Assembly: GCA_963790715.1 (NCBI GenBank)
Contig: CAWBPN010000013.1
Coordinates: 124,001-188,000, forward strand
Length of the DNA: 64,000 bases
Source: DCFW01 sp963790715
GTDB lineage: Bacteria > Bacteroidota > Bacteroidia > Bacteroidales > Bacteroidaceae
Direction: 5' to 3'
The notes under the pieces were generated by a model. It was not told the origin of the DNA and searched no databases. It was given only the letters and a program-made list of their open reading frames with translations. Positions within the stretch are counted from its first letter, which is position 1, and each line of letters starts with the position of its first letter. Of this stretch, positions 52,601-60,976 are shown in pieces. A program made the position numbers and the translations under genes.

Positions 52601-55086
52601 AAGAACTTGTAAATTTGTGTGAGACTTCGTATAATGAATTTTGTGCCCTTTTTGAAGATGATTGTAATATATCATCTCTACCATTAATAGAATTGAAAAA
52701 AAAATTGGGAAGATGCTATAAGGAACTTTTGCCTTTGCGCGATTGGGTTGATTATCAAAACATAATGAAAGAATTAAAGAACCTTGGGCTTTCTAATTTT
52801 ATTCAAAAAATTGAGCAAAATCATATAGAATTAAATATTGATATTGAAAATATTTCAGGTATTTATGTAAAACATTTTTACAAATTGTGGATTGATCGAT
52901 TTATTGAAAGTAAACCTGCTATAAATCAATTTCGTTCTGATTTTTTTGAAAAAGAAACTAAAGAATTTTGTAATTTGGATAAATTGCAAATGGAAATTGC
53001 AAGAATGCGTATTAGAGCTAGTTTGATTGATTCTATTCCTAATATGAATTCGTCGGCTGTATATACAGGTGAAATGCATATCTTGAATCGAGAGTTAAAT
53101 AAATCAAGAAAGATAATGCCAATGAGGAAACTTTTTAAACAAATTCCATCTCTTCTTATGACATTAAAACCATGTTTAATGATGTCACCATTATCTGTAA
53201 GTGTGTTTTTAGATAGCGATATTTATAAATTCGATGTAGTGATTTTTGATGAGGCTTCGCAGGTAAAAACAGAAGATGCGATAGGGGCTATAATGAGAGG
53301 TAAGCAGTTAATAATTACAGGAGATAAAAAGCAACTTCCACCTTCTTCGTTTTTTGATAAAACAGAAATGGGCAATTCTTTTGATGATGACGATGATGAC
53401 GAAAATGATTATGAGTCAATACTTGAAGAGATATCAAGTGTATTGAATAATGAAGTGTGGCTAAGATGGCATTATCGAAGTCGTAATGAGGATTTAATAG
53501 CCTTTTCAAATAACAAATTCTATGATGGTAATTTAATAACTTTTCCTTCAAATAAAGAAAGAAGCAAAGATAATGGAGTTGAATATATTCCTGTGCATAA
53601 TGCTTTTTATGATAGTAATCATAAAAGAAATATAAATGAAGCTGAGCGAGTTGCTAATTTAGTCTTTGAACATTTTTCTAATTGGCCTGAACGTTCACTT
53701 GGTGTAATAACATTTAGTCTTAGTCAAAAAGAGACAATAGAAAATGAAATCAATAAAATATTATCAAGAAAGCCTCAATTTAAGCCGTTCTTTTCAGAAG
53801 AAAAAGACGATAAATTTTTTATAAAAAATCTTGAAAATGTGCAAGGTGATGAAAGGGATACAATTATCTTTAGTATTTGTTATGCAAGAGATATAAATGG
53901 ACGTTTTAATAATTTCTTTGGCCCATTGAATAAAGTAGGTGGCGAACGACGTCTAAATGTGGCTATTACGCGCGCAAAATATAATGTAAAATTAGTCGGG
54001 TCAATTAATTATACAGATATAACAGCCCCTTCAGTAGGTGCACAACTATTGCGATCTTATATAGATTATGCACAAAATGGTATTGGGGCTATTATGACCC
54101 AACAAGAAGATCCTAATGCACAAGTAGAATCTAATTTTGAACAATCTGTTCTTGATTTTTTGGAGTCAAAAAATTATCAAGTAGCCAAACAAGTAGGATG
54201 TTCGGGGTATCGTATTGATTTAGCAGTTAAACACCCTGTTTTGTCTGGTACTTATGTTGTTGGCATAGAATGTGATGGCGCCACATATCATAGTTCGCGA
54301 TGTGCTCGTGAACGTGATAGGCTTCGTCAGTATGTATTGGAAGAAATGGGGTGGAAAATTTATAGGATATGGTCAAGGGACTGGAATTTTGATCCATATA
54401 CTCAAAGATGTAAGCTTGTTGATTATATAAATAAATGCATTTCTAATTTTGATTCTACCGGCAAACGTTCTATTGTCCATCAATATATCGATACTAATAA
54501 TGAAATTCCTGTAAAAATTATACCTAACCAAAATTTTTCTTCTGATTTGGGTGATCAGTTTAAGTCATACGAAAAATATCAATATGGTGAAAAAGATTAT
54601 TTTTCAACTATACCTATGATAATAAACCGTATAGTAGATATGGAACAACCTATACATTTTCATATATTGTGTGAACGTTTACTTCCTGCATTTCAGAATA
54701 GAAAGGTTACTAATAGAATTACTAATGCGGTTAATGATAATATCGATGGTATGTCAGAAAGACTAGAAAAAAAATATATGAAGAATTCTAGTGATTATTT
54801 TGTTACAAAGAAAAATTTTAAAACAGATTTTTTTCGAAAAAGTATTGATGGAGAACAAAGGAACATAGAACAAATATCGCCTGATGAGATGTTTATTGTT
54901 ATGAAAGTTGTCATAAATAAAAGCTTTAGTATAGAAAAAATGGAATTATATAGAATAGTCTCTAAATTGTTAGGATTTAGTCAAGTCGGGTTGAAGATGA
55001 GAAATGATTTTAATAAAATCGTGGATTTAGGAATTAAAATGAATATATTTAAAGAATATGATGGTGAAAAAATTATGCTGGTTTAG
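49609..55086 (+). CDS. Giant SF1 helicase with Vsr-like nuclease and DUF3320 (DUF4011-type defence protein)
   Basis: An 1825-residue protein. The N-terminal ~280 residues resemble DUF4011 (LGINILYIALGFLKW, then SPLILVPIVL). VMQGPPGTGKSQTI near 298-311 is Walker A; a very long helical insert follows. The second half of the motor holds IFDEASQVKTEDAIGAIMRG near 1211-1230, IITGDKKQLPPSS, WLRWHYRSRNEDLI, NVQGDERDTIIFS and LNVAITRAKYNVKLVGS. Residues about 1507-1597 form a Vsr/DUF559-type PD-(D/E)xK nuclease (YRIDLAV, GIECDGATYHSS, RLRQYVLEEMGWKIYRIWS). The DUF3320 region (PIHFHILCERLLPAF) is near 1660-1720. From memory this architecture is a known single-gene antiphage system (called Hhe in catalogues). 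It is complete. Confidence 0.85.
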   Translation: MNEKIKEWKKNLLNQGRSNQLINMKETKRGTIKIIDSDLSDIYERLVDQNNKMSFAMPKTFIDDYNENEDGKDESREYIKGDVKTNRNPKELQACLKYIRGKAKIANEELGINILYIALGFLKWTDIEHSNMINNSPLILVPIVLSQENLFDPYKMQSLDNDIVLNPILKARLETDFGITLPEYESDEKGSVADFINTLNSYIENHDDWTITDDIYISLFSFLKINMYNDICRNEDRMLAHPIISALISRKSIEEEHVSIDLNNYELDNIHPRKLHQVVDADSSQQEAIVMFKKGCSFVMQGPPGTGKSQTITNIIAEALADKKKVLFVSEKAEALQVVYNRLKEVHLSDFCLPLHNIKTNKKDILKMLNSTLNLSKIEIGEENYSNLERLYIHRSNLNQYYKELHEPILPLNRTFYQIFGLCEKYDNDMFPDISFDIENIDKETMSSLNYKIEEIKRYSDTVGTNIEAFINSPWYGTKINHVTHELYVQIKENIGKLYPIISKLTPLMQNLYDNVGLLSMPKIDDVQIWDRIYECIKAAYPIPTGWFSYTEVEMNEFINKFNEYKNLKLYKAEISQRFTKNVFDIEFEKHIINLNAAFKKLSFYDESQKAFTQDNVYANCKILSNVTNNILHVIDFIVENDIYTKIGVNIPENIDGLNKFITVLYLCSSNIKPLASWFDEKSMSQLKEMIPKMQSDWNEYDKLHDNIIAIYNDEILNLDIEHLIKSFGTEYNSYLKRIFNSNYKNDKKLVSAFLRNNGFKLNYQFIVDSLSNLKKLKDMRLLITQKENILVSLLGNKYEGMATNWESINKQIGLFEQLILLIHDLGGMNKSLQRKLIDNNFESVDLIKIMDDFYNYDFKDSLEKFGNIIKNPLLNNISLEKYVDSLYDFMNTVNYFINEFDIINKNYIIPISTYKDFMADNVLLGKYYKIANSMSSTDQILKKNFSDYCGYDTDWKQIIDKLNNVLSYWGIKELGISQKKKISEDFDNFESCYSQIKELVNLCETSYNEFCALFEDDCNISSLPLIELKKKLGRCYKELLPLRDWVDYQNIMKELKNLGLSNFIQKIEQNHIELNIDIENISGIYVKHFYKLWIDRFIESKPAINQFRSDFFEKETKEFCNLDKLQMEIARMRIRASLIDSIPNMNSSAVYTGEMHILNRELNKSRKIMPMRKLFKQIPSLLMTLKPCLMMSPLSVSVFLDSDIYKFDVVIFDEASQVKTEDAIGAIMRGKQLIITGDKKQLPPSSFFDKTEMGNSFDDDDDDENDYESILEEISSVLNNEVWLRWHYRSRNEDLIAFSNNKFYDGNLITFPSNKERSKDNGVEYIPVHNAFYDSNHKRNINEAERVANLVFEHFSNWPERSLGVITFSLSQKETIENEINKILSRKPQFKPFFSEEKDDKFFIKNLENVQGDERDTIIFSICYARDINGRFNNFFGPLNKVGGERRLNVAITRAKYNVKLVGSINYTDITAPSVGAQLLRSYIDYAQNGIGAIMTQQEDPNAQVESNFEQSVLDFLESKNYQVAKQVGCSGYRIDLAVKHPVLSGTYVVGIECDGATYHSSRCARERDRLRQYVLEEMGWKIYRIWSRDWNFDPYTQRCKLVDYINKCISNFDSTGKRSIVHQYIDTNNEIPVKIIPNQNFSSDLGDQFKSYEKYQYGEKDYFSTIPMIINRIVDMEQPIHFHILCERLLPAFQNRKVTNRITNAVNDNIDGMSERLEKKYMKNSSDYFVTKKNFKTDFFRKSIDGEQRNIEQISPDEMFIVMKVVINKSFSIEKMELYRIVSKLLGFSQVGLKMRNDFNKIVDLGIKMNIFKEYDGEKIMLV

Positions 55087-55168
55087 CCTTGTTTATGAAC
55101 TAAAATATATTAATCTGTAATTGCTGTAAGAATTTATTACAATAGAATGTTAGATAAAAGAAACTATT

Positions 55169-55798
55169 ATGAGCAAATTAGAAGATTTATATAAGTCGAT
55201 AAAGACTTTAAAGGAATTAAAATTACCGTTGAATGAAGAAACACTTCATGCGGTGGATAATTTGGAAGAAGAACTGATAAAGGATGAAATCATTCCTCGT
55301 CTATCGGATAGCATTGAGCCTATAATCACAAAGATAGAACGCCCTATAGTTTTGGTCGTTGATTATATTCCGAATGAAGAGCTGAGTGTACGGCTTACCC
55401 GTAAACGTGTGATCACGGATGAAACCGAAACGAAACAATATTCTTTGGTGCCGAAAGTCGCTGAAAAGAAAACGGATCGCAAAATAACATCATCACCGAA
55501 ATCTCCTAAAACACGTTTAGCGGTGACGTATCCTGACGGACGACTAGTGGAGCACAGGTATGCATACGAAACGTTTCTTGATGTGATTGAATATGCCGGA
55601 GTAGACAAGGTGGCTGCATTAAATATAAAATGGGTAGGTCTTTCGTTGGTTTCAAAAACGAAAGATGACTACTATAACCAACATGAAATAAGTGGGGGAT
55701 GGTTGGTTGTTACTCATTCATCCACGAATCAAAAGAAAGTTCAGCTTGAAGAAATATCTCAAAAGCTGCATTTAGGACTCAAAGTGGAGATAATGTAA
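55169..55798 (+). CDS. Unknown protein (209 residues), defence-island member
   Basis: MSKLEDLYKSIKTLKELKLP opens a helical N-terminus. A basic linker (KVAEKKTDRKITSSPKSPKT) leads to a C-terminal domain: RLAVTYPDGRLVEHRYAYET, then FLDVIEYAGVDKVAALNI, then GGWLVVTHSSTNQKKVQLEE. I recognise no named family. The layout (helical N-terminus, linker, compact mixed C-terminal domain) could suit a DNA-binding accessory protein. It starts 82 bases after the helicase and ends 29 bases before the AlbA_2 gene, on the same strand, so it may belong to either. Confidence 0.6.
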   Translation: MSKLEDLYKSIKTLKELKLPLNEETLHAVDNLEEELIKDEIIPRLSDSIEPIITKIERPIVLVVDYIPNEELSVRLTRKRVITDETETKQYSLVPKVAEKKTDRKITSSPKSPKTRLAVTYPDGRLVEHRYAYETFLDVIEYAGVDKVAALNIKWVGLSLVSKTKDDYYNQHEISGGWLVVTHSSTNQKKVQLEEISQKLHLGLKVEIM

Positions 55799-55827
55799 TA
55801 TATAAAGAAAATGAAGGGAGGCAGATT

Positions 55828-57213
55828 TTGAGCGAAAGTCAAAATATAGAATATAAAGAGAGCTGGCGTGATGAATATCTGAAATGGATATGTGGTTTTG
55901 CTAATGCTCAGGGTGGAATATTGTATATCGGAGTACGAGACAATGGTGAAGTATGTGGCATCAATGATGCTAAGAAACTTATGGAAGACATTCCTAATAA
56001 GGTACGTGATCTTATGGGAATATTAGTTGATGTAAATCTTAAAGAAAAAGATGAAAAAGAGTATTTGGAAATAATTACAGATGCGTATCCTTATCCTATT
56101 AGTTATAAAGGACTATATCATATGCGAAGTGGAAGTACGAAGCAAATATTAAAAGGAGCTGCTTTGGATAGGTTTTTATTACGTAAACAGGGTCGAGCGT
56201 GGGATGGTGTGCCTTTACCTTATATTAAGGTAGAAGATTTGGATACTGAAACAATTGGCCTATTTAGAGAATATGCTAAAAAGAGTGGACGCATAGATGA
56301 GGCTGCTTTGCGGGATAATAATCGTAACTTGTTAGAGAAATTGCGTATGTTTGAAGGCAAATATCTGAAACGTGCAGCTGCTCTATTATTTTATTCGGAT
56401 CCGGAATATTATATAACTGGCGCATTTATTAAAATAGGTTACTTCAAAAGTGATGCAGATTTGATATTCCAGGATGAGATTCATGGAGATTTGTTTCATC
56501 AAACAAATGAAGTAATTGATTTATTAACTACTAAATATTTAAAAGCCACTATTCATTATGAACACATACAACGTATAGAAGAACTGCCTATTCCTATAGG
56601 TGCTTTAAGAGAGGCATGTTTGAATTCAATTATTCATAAGGATTATGCTTCTTTGACGCCTATTCAAATAAGTGTTTATGACGATAAACTCATGATATGG
56701 AATTGTGGTGTTTTACCTGATAATTGGTCTGTAGATACATTGTTAAATAAACATGGTAGCCGTCCATATAATCCTGATATTGCCAATGTTTTTTTTCGTG
56801 CAGGTGAAATTGAGGCATGGGGACGTGGAATAGAACGGATGATGAGTGCTTGTGAGGAATACGGATGCGGAATGCCTCAATATAAATATGACGGTACTGG
56901 TTTATGGGTGGTCTTTAAGTTTAAAGATACCAGCCAAAAGACCAGCCAAAAGACCAGCCAAAAGACCAGCCAAAAATTACCTATATACCAGACTAAAGGC
57001 TGTCTTAACTTGACAGAGCAACAAAATGAAATTATAAAATACCTTAAAGAACATCCTTACGCCACACGAGCAGAATTAATAGAATGTATCAAAACTGGTA
57101 AATCAGGAGGAATCAGATATAACTTGTCAAGATTGAAAGAATTAGGTTTACTAAAACGTGTCGGCGGTAGAAAATATGGTCATTGGGAAATACTGAGTAG
57201 AAATAACGATTGA
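55828..57213 (+). CDS. AlbA_2 (Schlafen-like) ATP-binding transcriptional-regulator-type protein
   Basis: A 461-residue protein. ESQNIEYKESWRDEYLKWIC and GFANAQGGILYIGVRDNG form the AlbA_2 (Schlafen-like) nucleic-acid-binding domain. REACLNSIIHKDYASLTP with DDKLMIWNCG and EAWGRGIERMM is the HATPase_c_4 domain. A Thr-Ser-Gln-Lys x4 linker (residues 368-383) leads to a winged helix (LTEQQNEIIKYLKEHPYATR). The best start is TTG at 55828. Adding one T to the TTTT run (55826-55829) would join an upstream ATG (55811, MKGGRF), so a small sequence error is possible. Proteins of this kind are frequent in Bacteroidetes defence islands; the role is unproven. Confidence 0.78.
   Translation: MSESQNIEYKESWRDEYLKWICGFANAQGGILYIGVRDNGEVCGINDAKKLMEDIPNKVRDLMGILVDVNLKEKDEKEYLEIITDAYPYPISYKGLYHMRSGSTKQILKGAALDRFLLRKQGRAWDGVPLPYIKVEDLDTETIGLFREYAKKSGRIDEAALRDNNRNLLEKLRMFEGKYLKRAAALLFYSDPEYYITGAFIKIGYFKSDADLIFQDEIHGDLFHQTNEVIDLLTTKYLKATIHYEHIQRIEELPIPIGALREACLNSIIHKDYASLTPIQISVYDDKLMIWNCGVLPDNWSVDTLLNKHGSRPYNPDIANVFFRAGEIEAWGRGIERMMSACEEYGCGMPQYKYDGTGLWVVFKFKDTSQKTSQKTSQKTSQKLPIYQTKGCLNLTEQQNEIIKYLKEHPYATRAELIECIKTGKSGGIRYNLSRLKELGLLKRVGGRKYGHWEILSRNND
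56929..56976 (+). repeat. 12-bp tandem repeat (four units) coding for Thr-Ser-Gln-Lys
   Basis: Four units of ACCAGCCAAAAG, the last differing by one base, encode the linker between the ATPase-like and winged-helix domains of the AlbA_2 protein. In-frame copy-number change would alter only linker length. Confidence 0.9.
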
Positions 57214-57244
57214 TGAACAAGTATTTTATTTATAATTCACTTAT

Positions 57245-57727
57245 ATGAAGTCGGAATATATTGGAAATACTGATTTGCTAAAACTGCAAATGGTGGCATT
57301 TTTCAGTTCGCGAACCATAGCAAGCGAATCTGTTTTACCGTGTTATGATTGGGCAACATCATTGGATAAAACAGAAACATGTGTGGTGAGCGGCTTTCAA
57401 TCGCCAATAGAAAAAGATGTACTGCATTTTCTGCTTGAAAAGAATGTTCCGGTAATATTGGTACTTGGCCGATGTTTATACAAACTGGTACCTCCGGAAT
57501 TGAAAATGGCATTGGATAAAGGTAGGCTTTTAATCATTTCAATATCATCTTCACCACGCCAAAGTAAAGAAACTGCAACACAACGCAACAAGTATGTGGT
57601 GGATATGGTAAATCATGTGTGCTTCGGCTCAATAAGCGAAACAAGTTCATTGTATTCTCTTTATCTTTATGCGCGTGATGGAGGAAAGTATGTGGTGATG
57701 TTGGGAAATAAACTTATCATCAGGTAA
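57245..57727 (+). CDS. Small SLOG/DprA-like protein
   Basis: A 160-residue protein with a Rossmann-like nucleotide-binding fold: MVAFFSSRTIASESVLPCYD, TCVVSGFQSPIEKDVLHFLL, VPVILVLGRCLYKLVP, GRLLIISISSSPRQSKETAT (then QRNKYVVDMV) and the terminal KYVVMLGNKLIIR. The motifs GF-x-SPIE and the R-N-K-Y follow the DprA/Smf and SLOG pattern. It is much shorter than DprA and lacks the winged helix. SLOG proteins sense or make nucleotide signals, or bind single-stranded DNA, in conflict systems. It lies 31 bases after the AlbA_2 gene and may be co-transcribed with it. Confidence 0.65.
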   Translation: MKSEYIGNTDLLKLQMVAFFSSRTIASESVLPCYDWATSLDKTETCVVSGFQSPIEKDVLHFLLEKNVPVILVLGRCLYKLVPPELKMALDKGRLLIISISSSPRQSKETATQRNKYVVDMVNHVCFGSISETSSLYSLYLYARDGGKYVVMLGNKLIIR

Positions 57728-57752
57728 AAATGAGTAACATATTTGATTTATA

Positions 57753-58022
57753 ATGGAAAATAAAAATAAGAAATTGCAAATTCGTAACAGCACTGCTGAA
57801 TTTCTAATATTTCAACTTCAAAATAAAGAAGATGGAGTAGAAGTGCGCTATTGTAACGAAACGCTTTGGTTGTCGCAAAAGGCAATGGCGACATTATTTG
57901 ATTGCTCAATTGATAATATCGGATTACATCTTAAAAATATATTTGCCTCAGGCGAATTAGATATTAAAGCAGTTACCGAGGATTTCTCGGTAACTGCCTC
58001 TGATGGTAAAAATTATAAATAA
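57753..58022 (+). pseudogene. Truncated RhuM-family gene
   Basis: 89 codons. The frame carries the RhuM N-terminal HTH-like region (VEVRYCNETLWLSQKAMATL, then FDCSIDNIGLHLKNIFASGE) and stops right after TEDFSVTASDGKNYK, a point where intact members continue for about 250 residues (see the next gene). It abuts a full-length paralogue that begins 14 bases after its stop. This suggests loss of the rest by recombination between paralogues. Confidence 0.65.
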
Positions 58023-58035
58023 AAAATTGCAAACG

Positions 58036-59019
58036 ATGGAACAAGATAAAAACAATATAATAATCTATCAGGATGAGAATGGTATTACCAAAGTGTCTGT
58101 CCGCTTTGCTGATGATGATGTATGGCTCACACAGAAGCAAATAGCTGAAATATACAATACCTCAAAACAAAATATAGGTCAGCATATTGACAATATTATT
58201 AGTGATGGTGAATTGGATAGTGGTCGAACTGTAAAGAATTTCTTTACAGTTCAATCTGAAGGTAATCGTAAGGTTAGACGAAGTGTTGATTATTACAACC
58301 TTGATATGATTATTGCTTTGGGATACCGTGTTCAATCTCAGGTGGCTACAAGATTTAGACGTTGGGCTACTGAGCGTCTGCATGAATACATCCAGAAAGG
58401 TTTCACAATGGATGACGAACGTCTGAAACAAGGAGGAAACCGATATTTTCGTGAATTGCTTCAGCGTATACGCGACATTCGTGCTTCAGAGCGAAACTTC
58501 TATCAACAAGTGACAGATATTTATGCCACATCTATTGATTATGGCCCGAGAGCAGACCTCACGAAAAAGTTTTTCGCCACAGTTCAAAACAAGCTGCATT
58601 ATGCTGTTCATGAACATACTGCCGCAGAAATTATCTATGAACGTGTCGACAGTGACAAACCGTTGGTTGGTATGACGAACTTCAAAGGTGACTATATTAC
58701 TTGCGATGATGTGAAAATTGCAAAGAACTATTTGACGGAGGGTGAACTGCAGCGACTGAACTTGCTTGTTTCTCAATTCTTGGATTTTGCAGAATTCCAA
58801 GCGTTAGAGCAACATCCTATGAAAATGAATGATTGGATTGAAGCTCTTGACCAACAAATCATTAATTTACAACGTAAATTGCTGGAGGGGAAAGGGACCA
58901 TATCACACAAGCAGGCAATAGAAAAAGCTGAGCATGAGTTTGAAATCTATCGAAAACGCGAGATGGCTCAATTGGAAAGTGATTTTGACAAGATGATTAA
59001 ATCGCTTCCGAAGAAATGA
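58036..59019 (+). CDS. RhuM-family protein
   Basis: About 327 residues from MEQDKNNIIIYQDENG; an in-frame ATG at 58003 lies inside the preceding fragment and is rejected. VWLTQKQIAEIYNTSKQNIG is the N-terminal HTH-like domain. VDYYNLDMIIALGYRVQSQV with ATRFRRWATERLHEYIQKGF is the family core, followed by a helical C-terminal region ending LESDFDKMIKSLPKK. The molecular role is unknown; RhuM genes occur with restriction systems and pathogenicity islands. It is intact here, flanked by two remnants of related genes. Confidence 0.8.
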   Translation: MEQDKNNIIIYQDENGITKVSVRFADDDVWLTQKQIAEIYNTSKQNIGQHIDNIISDGELDSGRTVKNFFTVQSEGNRKVRRSVDYYNLDMIIALGYRVQSQVATRFRRWATERLHEYIQKGFTMDDERLKQGGNRYFRELLQRIRDIRASERNFYQQVTDIYATSIDYGPRADLTKKFFATVQNKLHYAVHEHTAAEIIYERVDSDKPLVGMTNFKGDYITCDDVKIAKNYLTEGELQRLNLLVSQFLDFAEFQALEQHPMKMNDWIEALDQQIINLQRKLLEGKGTISHKQAIEKAEHEFEIYRKREMAQLESDFDKMIKSLPKK

Positions 59020-59074
59020 TTTTTAAGAAGCGAGATTATCAAATACTTTCCGTCGGATACGCAAAATGTATCAG

Positions 59075-59152
59075 CTAAAAATTGAAGCAACTACCGAGGA
59101 TTCCTCGACAGTTCAAAAAGAATTATTGCTGTCCGGTAAAACTTTTTATTAA
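59075..59152 (+). pseudogene. Short RhuM-related remnant
   Basis: LKIEATTEDSSTVQKELLLS and then TAA matches the region of RhuM proteins around TEDFSV / TVKNFFTVQSEG in the two genes just upstream. Only about 20 codons remain. Confidence 0.4.
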
Positions 59153-59263
59153 ACTTACATAAGAGTCCTATCTTTTCCAAAGCGTTTAAACATGTGTTTC
59201 ATAAAAAAATAGTATTTTTGACACGAGTTGCATTAATGATTTAAAACTATTATTATAGCAAAT

Positions 59264-60313
59264 ATGTTTAGTAATATCAGTATAAGGAATTACCGCGGAC
59301 TGCGTAAGTCTGAAATTTCAAATTTGGCGCAGATTAATTTGTTTTTCGGTAAGAACAACTGCGGAAAATCGTCTGTCTTGGAATCTATTTTTTTGATTTC
59401 AGGACAGTCTAATCCTGTTTTACCTATTACCGCTAACAATATGCGTGGTATTACACGATTCAACGAACAGGTTATTGCTATTGATTTTTATAGTGCAGAT
59501 CCGAAAAATAAAATATTTATTGCGGCCGATGGTGATAAACACCGTGAATTACAAATTGAAATGATAAAGTCTGATAGCCATGATGTAGCTTTAGGTGAAC
59601 TTAATTCTGGAAAATCAAATGAGGCTCAATTGCATTATGGACTAAAGGCAACATATAAGTTGCAGGGAATTGAAACACAATATAACTCGGAGATTGTTAT
59701 TTCTCAGGATCATCCTGAAAAAGGTAAAATTGATATTGACAAACGATATAATGAAACATTATTCTCTCAATATATTCCTTCGGGTTATATGAAAATCGCA
59801 ATAACTGATAAGTTCGCCAATATAATCAAAAATAAGCAAGAAAATGAAATAATAGAAATACTACGAATTATTGAACCTCGGCTGCAAGATATTCAACTCG
59901 TAGAGCAAGATATAATGGTAGATATTGGCATGTCACAACGTTTACCGATTAATGTATTAGGTGATGGCATACGTAAAATATTATGTATTATTATAGCTAT
60001 CTATAATTGTTCGAATGGCATATTGATTATAGATGAAATGGACAATGGTCTTCACTTCTCAGTAATGAAGAAATTGTGGGCTGCCATTTTTGATGTGGCT
60101 CGTAAAAATAATGTACAACTTTTTATCTCAACTCACAGTTTGGATTTAATAAAGGGTGTAACTGCGTATCTTGACACAGAGGAGGCAAAGATTTGCCGTC
60201 CACTAATAGCTGCATATAAACTAATTCGTAAAAAGGATGACGAAGTGGTAGCTCTACGTTATGACTATAATAACCTAACATATAGTATAACCCAAGAAAT
60301 GGAAATGAGATGA
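59264..60313 (+). CDS. OLD-like AAA ATPase
   Basis: A 349-residue SMC/OLD-type ATPase. IRNYRGLRKSEISNLAQINL and FFGKNNCGKSSVLESI (29-36) form the N-terminal strand and Walker A. LPINVLGDGIRKILCIIIAI near 230 is the signature region, GILIIDEMDNGLHFSVMKKL near 247 is Walker B, and VQLFISTHSLDLI is the switch His motif. It lacks a fused TOPRIM domain; a separate TOPRIM-type gene follows. This ATPase plus nuclease pairing is seen in PARIS, AbiL and related OLD-like antiphage systems, where the ATPase holds the effector until triggered. Confidence 0.82.
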   Translation: MFSNISIRNYRGLRKSEISNLAQINLFFGKNNCGKSSVLESIFLISGQSNPVLPITANNMRGITRFNEQVIAIDFYSADPKNKIFIAADGDKHRELQIEMIKSDSHDVALGELNSGKSNEAQLHYGLKATYKLQGIETQYNSEIVISQDHPEKGKIDIDKRYNETLFSQYIPSGYMKIAITDKFANIIKNKQENEIIEILRIIEPRLQDIQLVEQDIMVDIGMSQRLPINVLGDGIRKILCIIIAIYNCSNGILIIDEMDNGLHFSVMKKLWAAIFDVARKNNVQLFISTHSLDLIKGVTAYLDTEEAKICRPLIAAYKLIRKKDDEVVALRYDYNNLTYSITQEMEMR

Positions 60314-60357
60314 CATAAATATTTTTAGAGACAGGTAAACCTACTACATCAGAGTTT

Positions 60358-60906
60358 GTGTTTGTCAGGACATTGTTACACTATATGAATTTTGATAATG
60401 CTTTATTTTGCATTGAATGTGTTAACGGTAAAGATAACTTGGTTAATGTAGCTAATAAAATAAAGGAAAATTCTATAGAAGGAGGTCGAAATATTATTAT
60501 ATTCGATGCTGACTTTGCTACAAATGGAGGTGGCTTTTCCGTGCGCAAAACAGAATTAGAACAGGAGATAAAGTCTTTTAATGTTGACGCAGAGCTGTTC
60601 CTTTTCCCAAATGATGCTGATAACGGAGATTTTGAATCATTGCTTGAATCTCTTATGCAGAGAGATTTACACAAATCATTCATTGACTGCTATAGCGATT
60701 ATGAAGCATGTTTGGGTGATGACTATGTAACTCCTAACCGAAAAGGTAAACTTCATACGTATATAAGTGCTCAAAAAGGACTGACTAATAAGCAACGCAA
60801 TCATCTTGGACAAGGAGAATGGTTGTTTGATGACAATAGATTTTGGAATCTTGATGCCGAAAGCTTGAATCCATTAAAGGATTTCTTAATAAAGTGGGTT
60901 AAGTGA
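60358..60906 (+). CDS. TOPRIM-type (DUF3226-like) partner of the OLD-like ATPase, possibly nonsense-mutated
   Basis: 182 codons from GTG 60358. GGRNIIIFDADFATNGGGFS and LFLFPNDADNGDFESLLESL are the TOPRIM acidic motifs of the DUF3226 group; GQGEWLFDDNRFWNL is near the end. The natural start appears to be an ATG at 60310 overlapping the ATPase stop by four bases. It would read M-T-stop-IFLETGKPTTSEFVFVRTLL: codon three is TAA where AAA would be expected. Translation may therefore begin at the GTG inside the first helix, losing the E-T-G-K-P-T segment, or not at all. Without that mutation the pair would be a complete two-gene effector system. Confidence 0.7.
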   Translation: MFVRTLLHYMNFDNALFCIECVNGKDNLVNVANKIKENSIEGGRNIIIFDADFATNGGGFSVRKTELEQEIKSFNVDAELFLFPNDADNGDFESLLESLMQRDLHKSFIDCYSDYEACLGDDYVTPNRKGKLHTYISAQKGLTNKQRNHLGQGEWLFDDNRFWNLDAESLNPLKDFLIKWVK

Positions 60907-60976
60907 AAGTCTAATCCAACGCCTTTTGTATTAATACAAAATGTAGTATCTTTGTTTTGAAAAATATTTTGCGATT

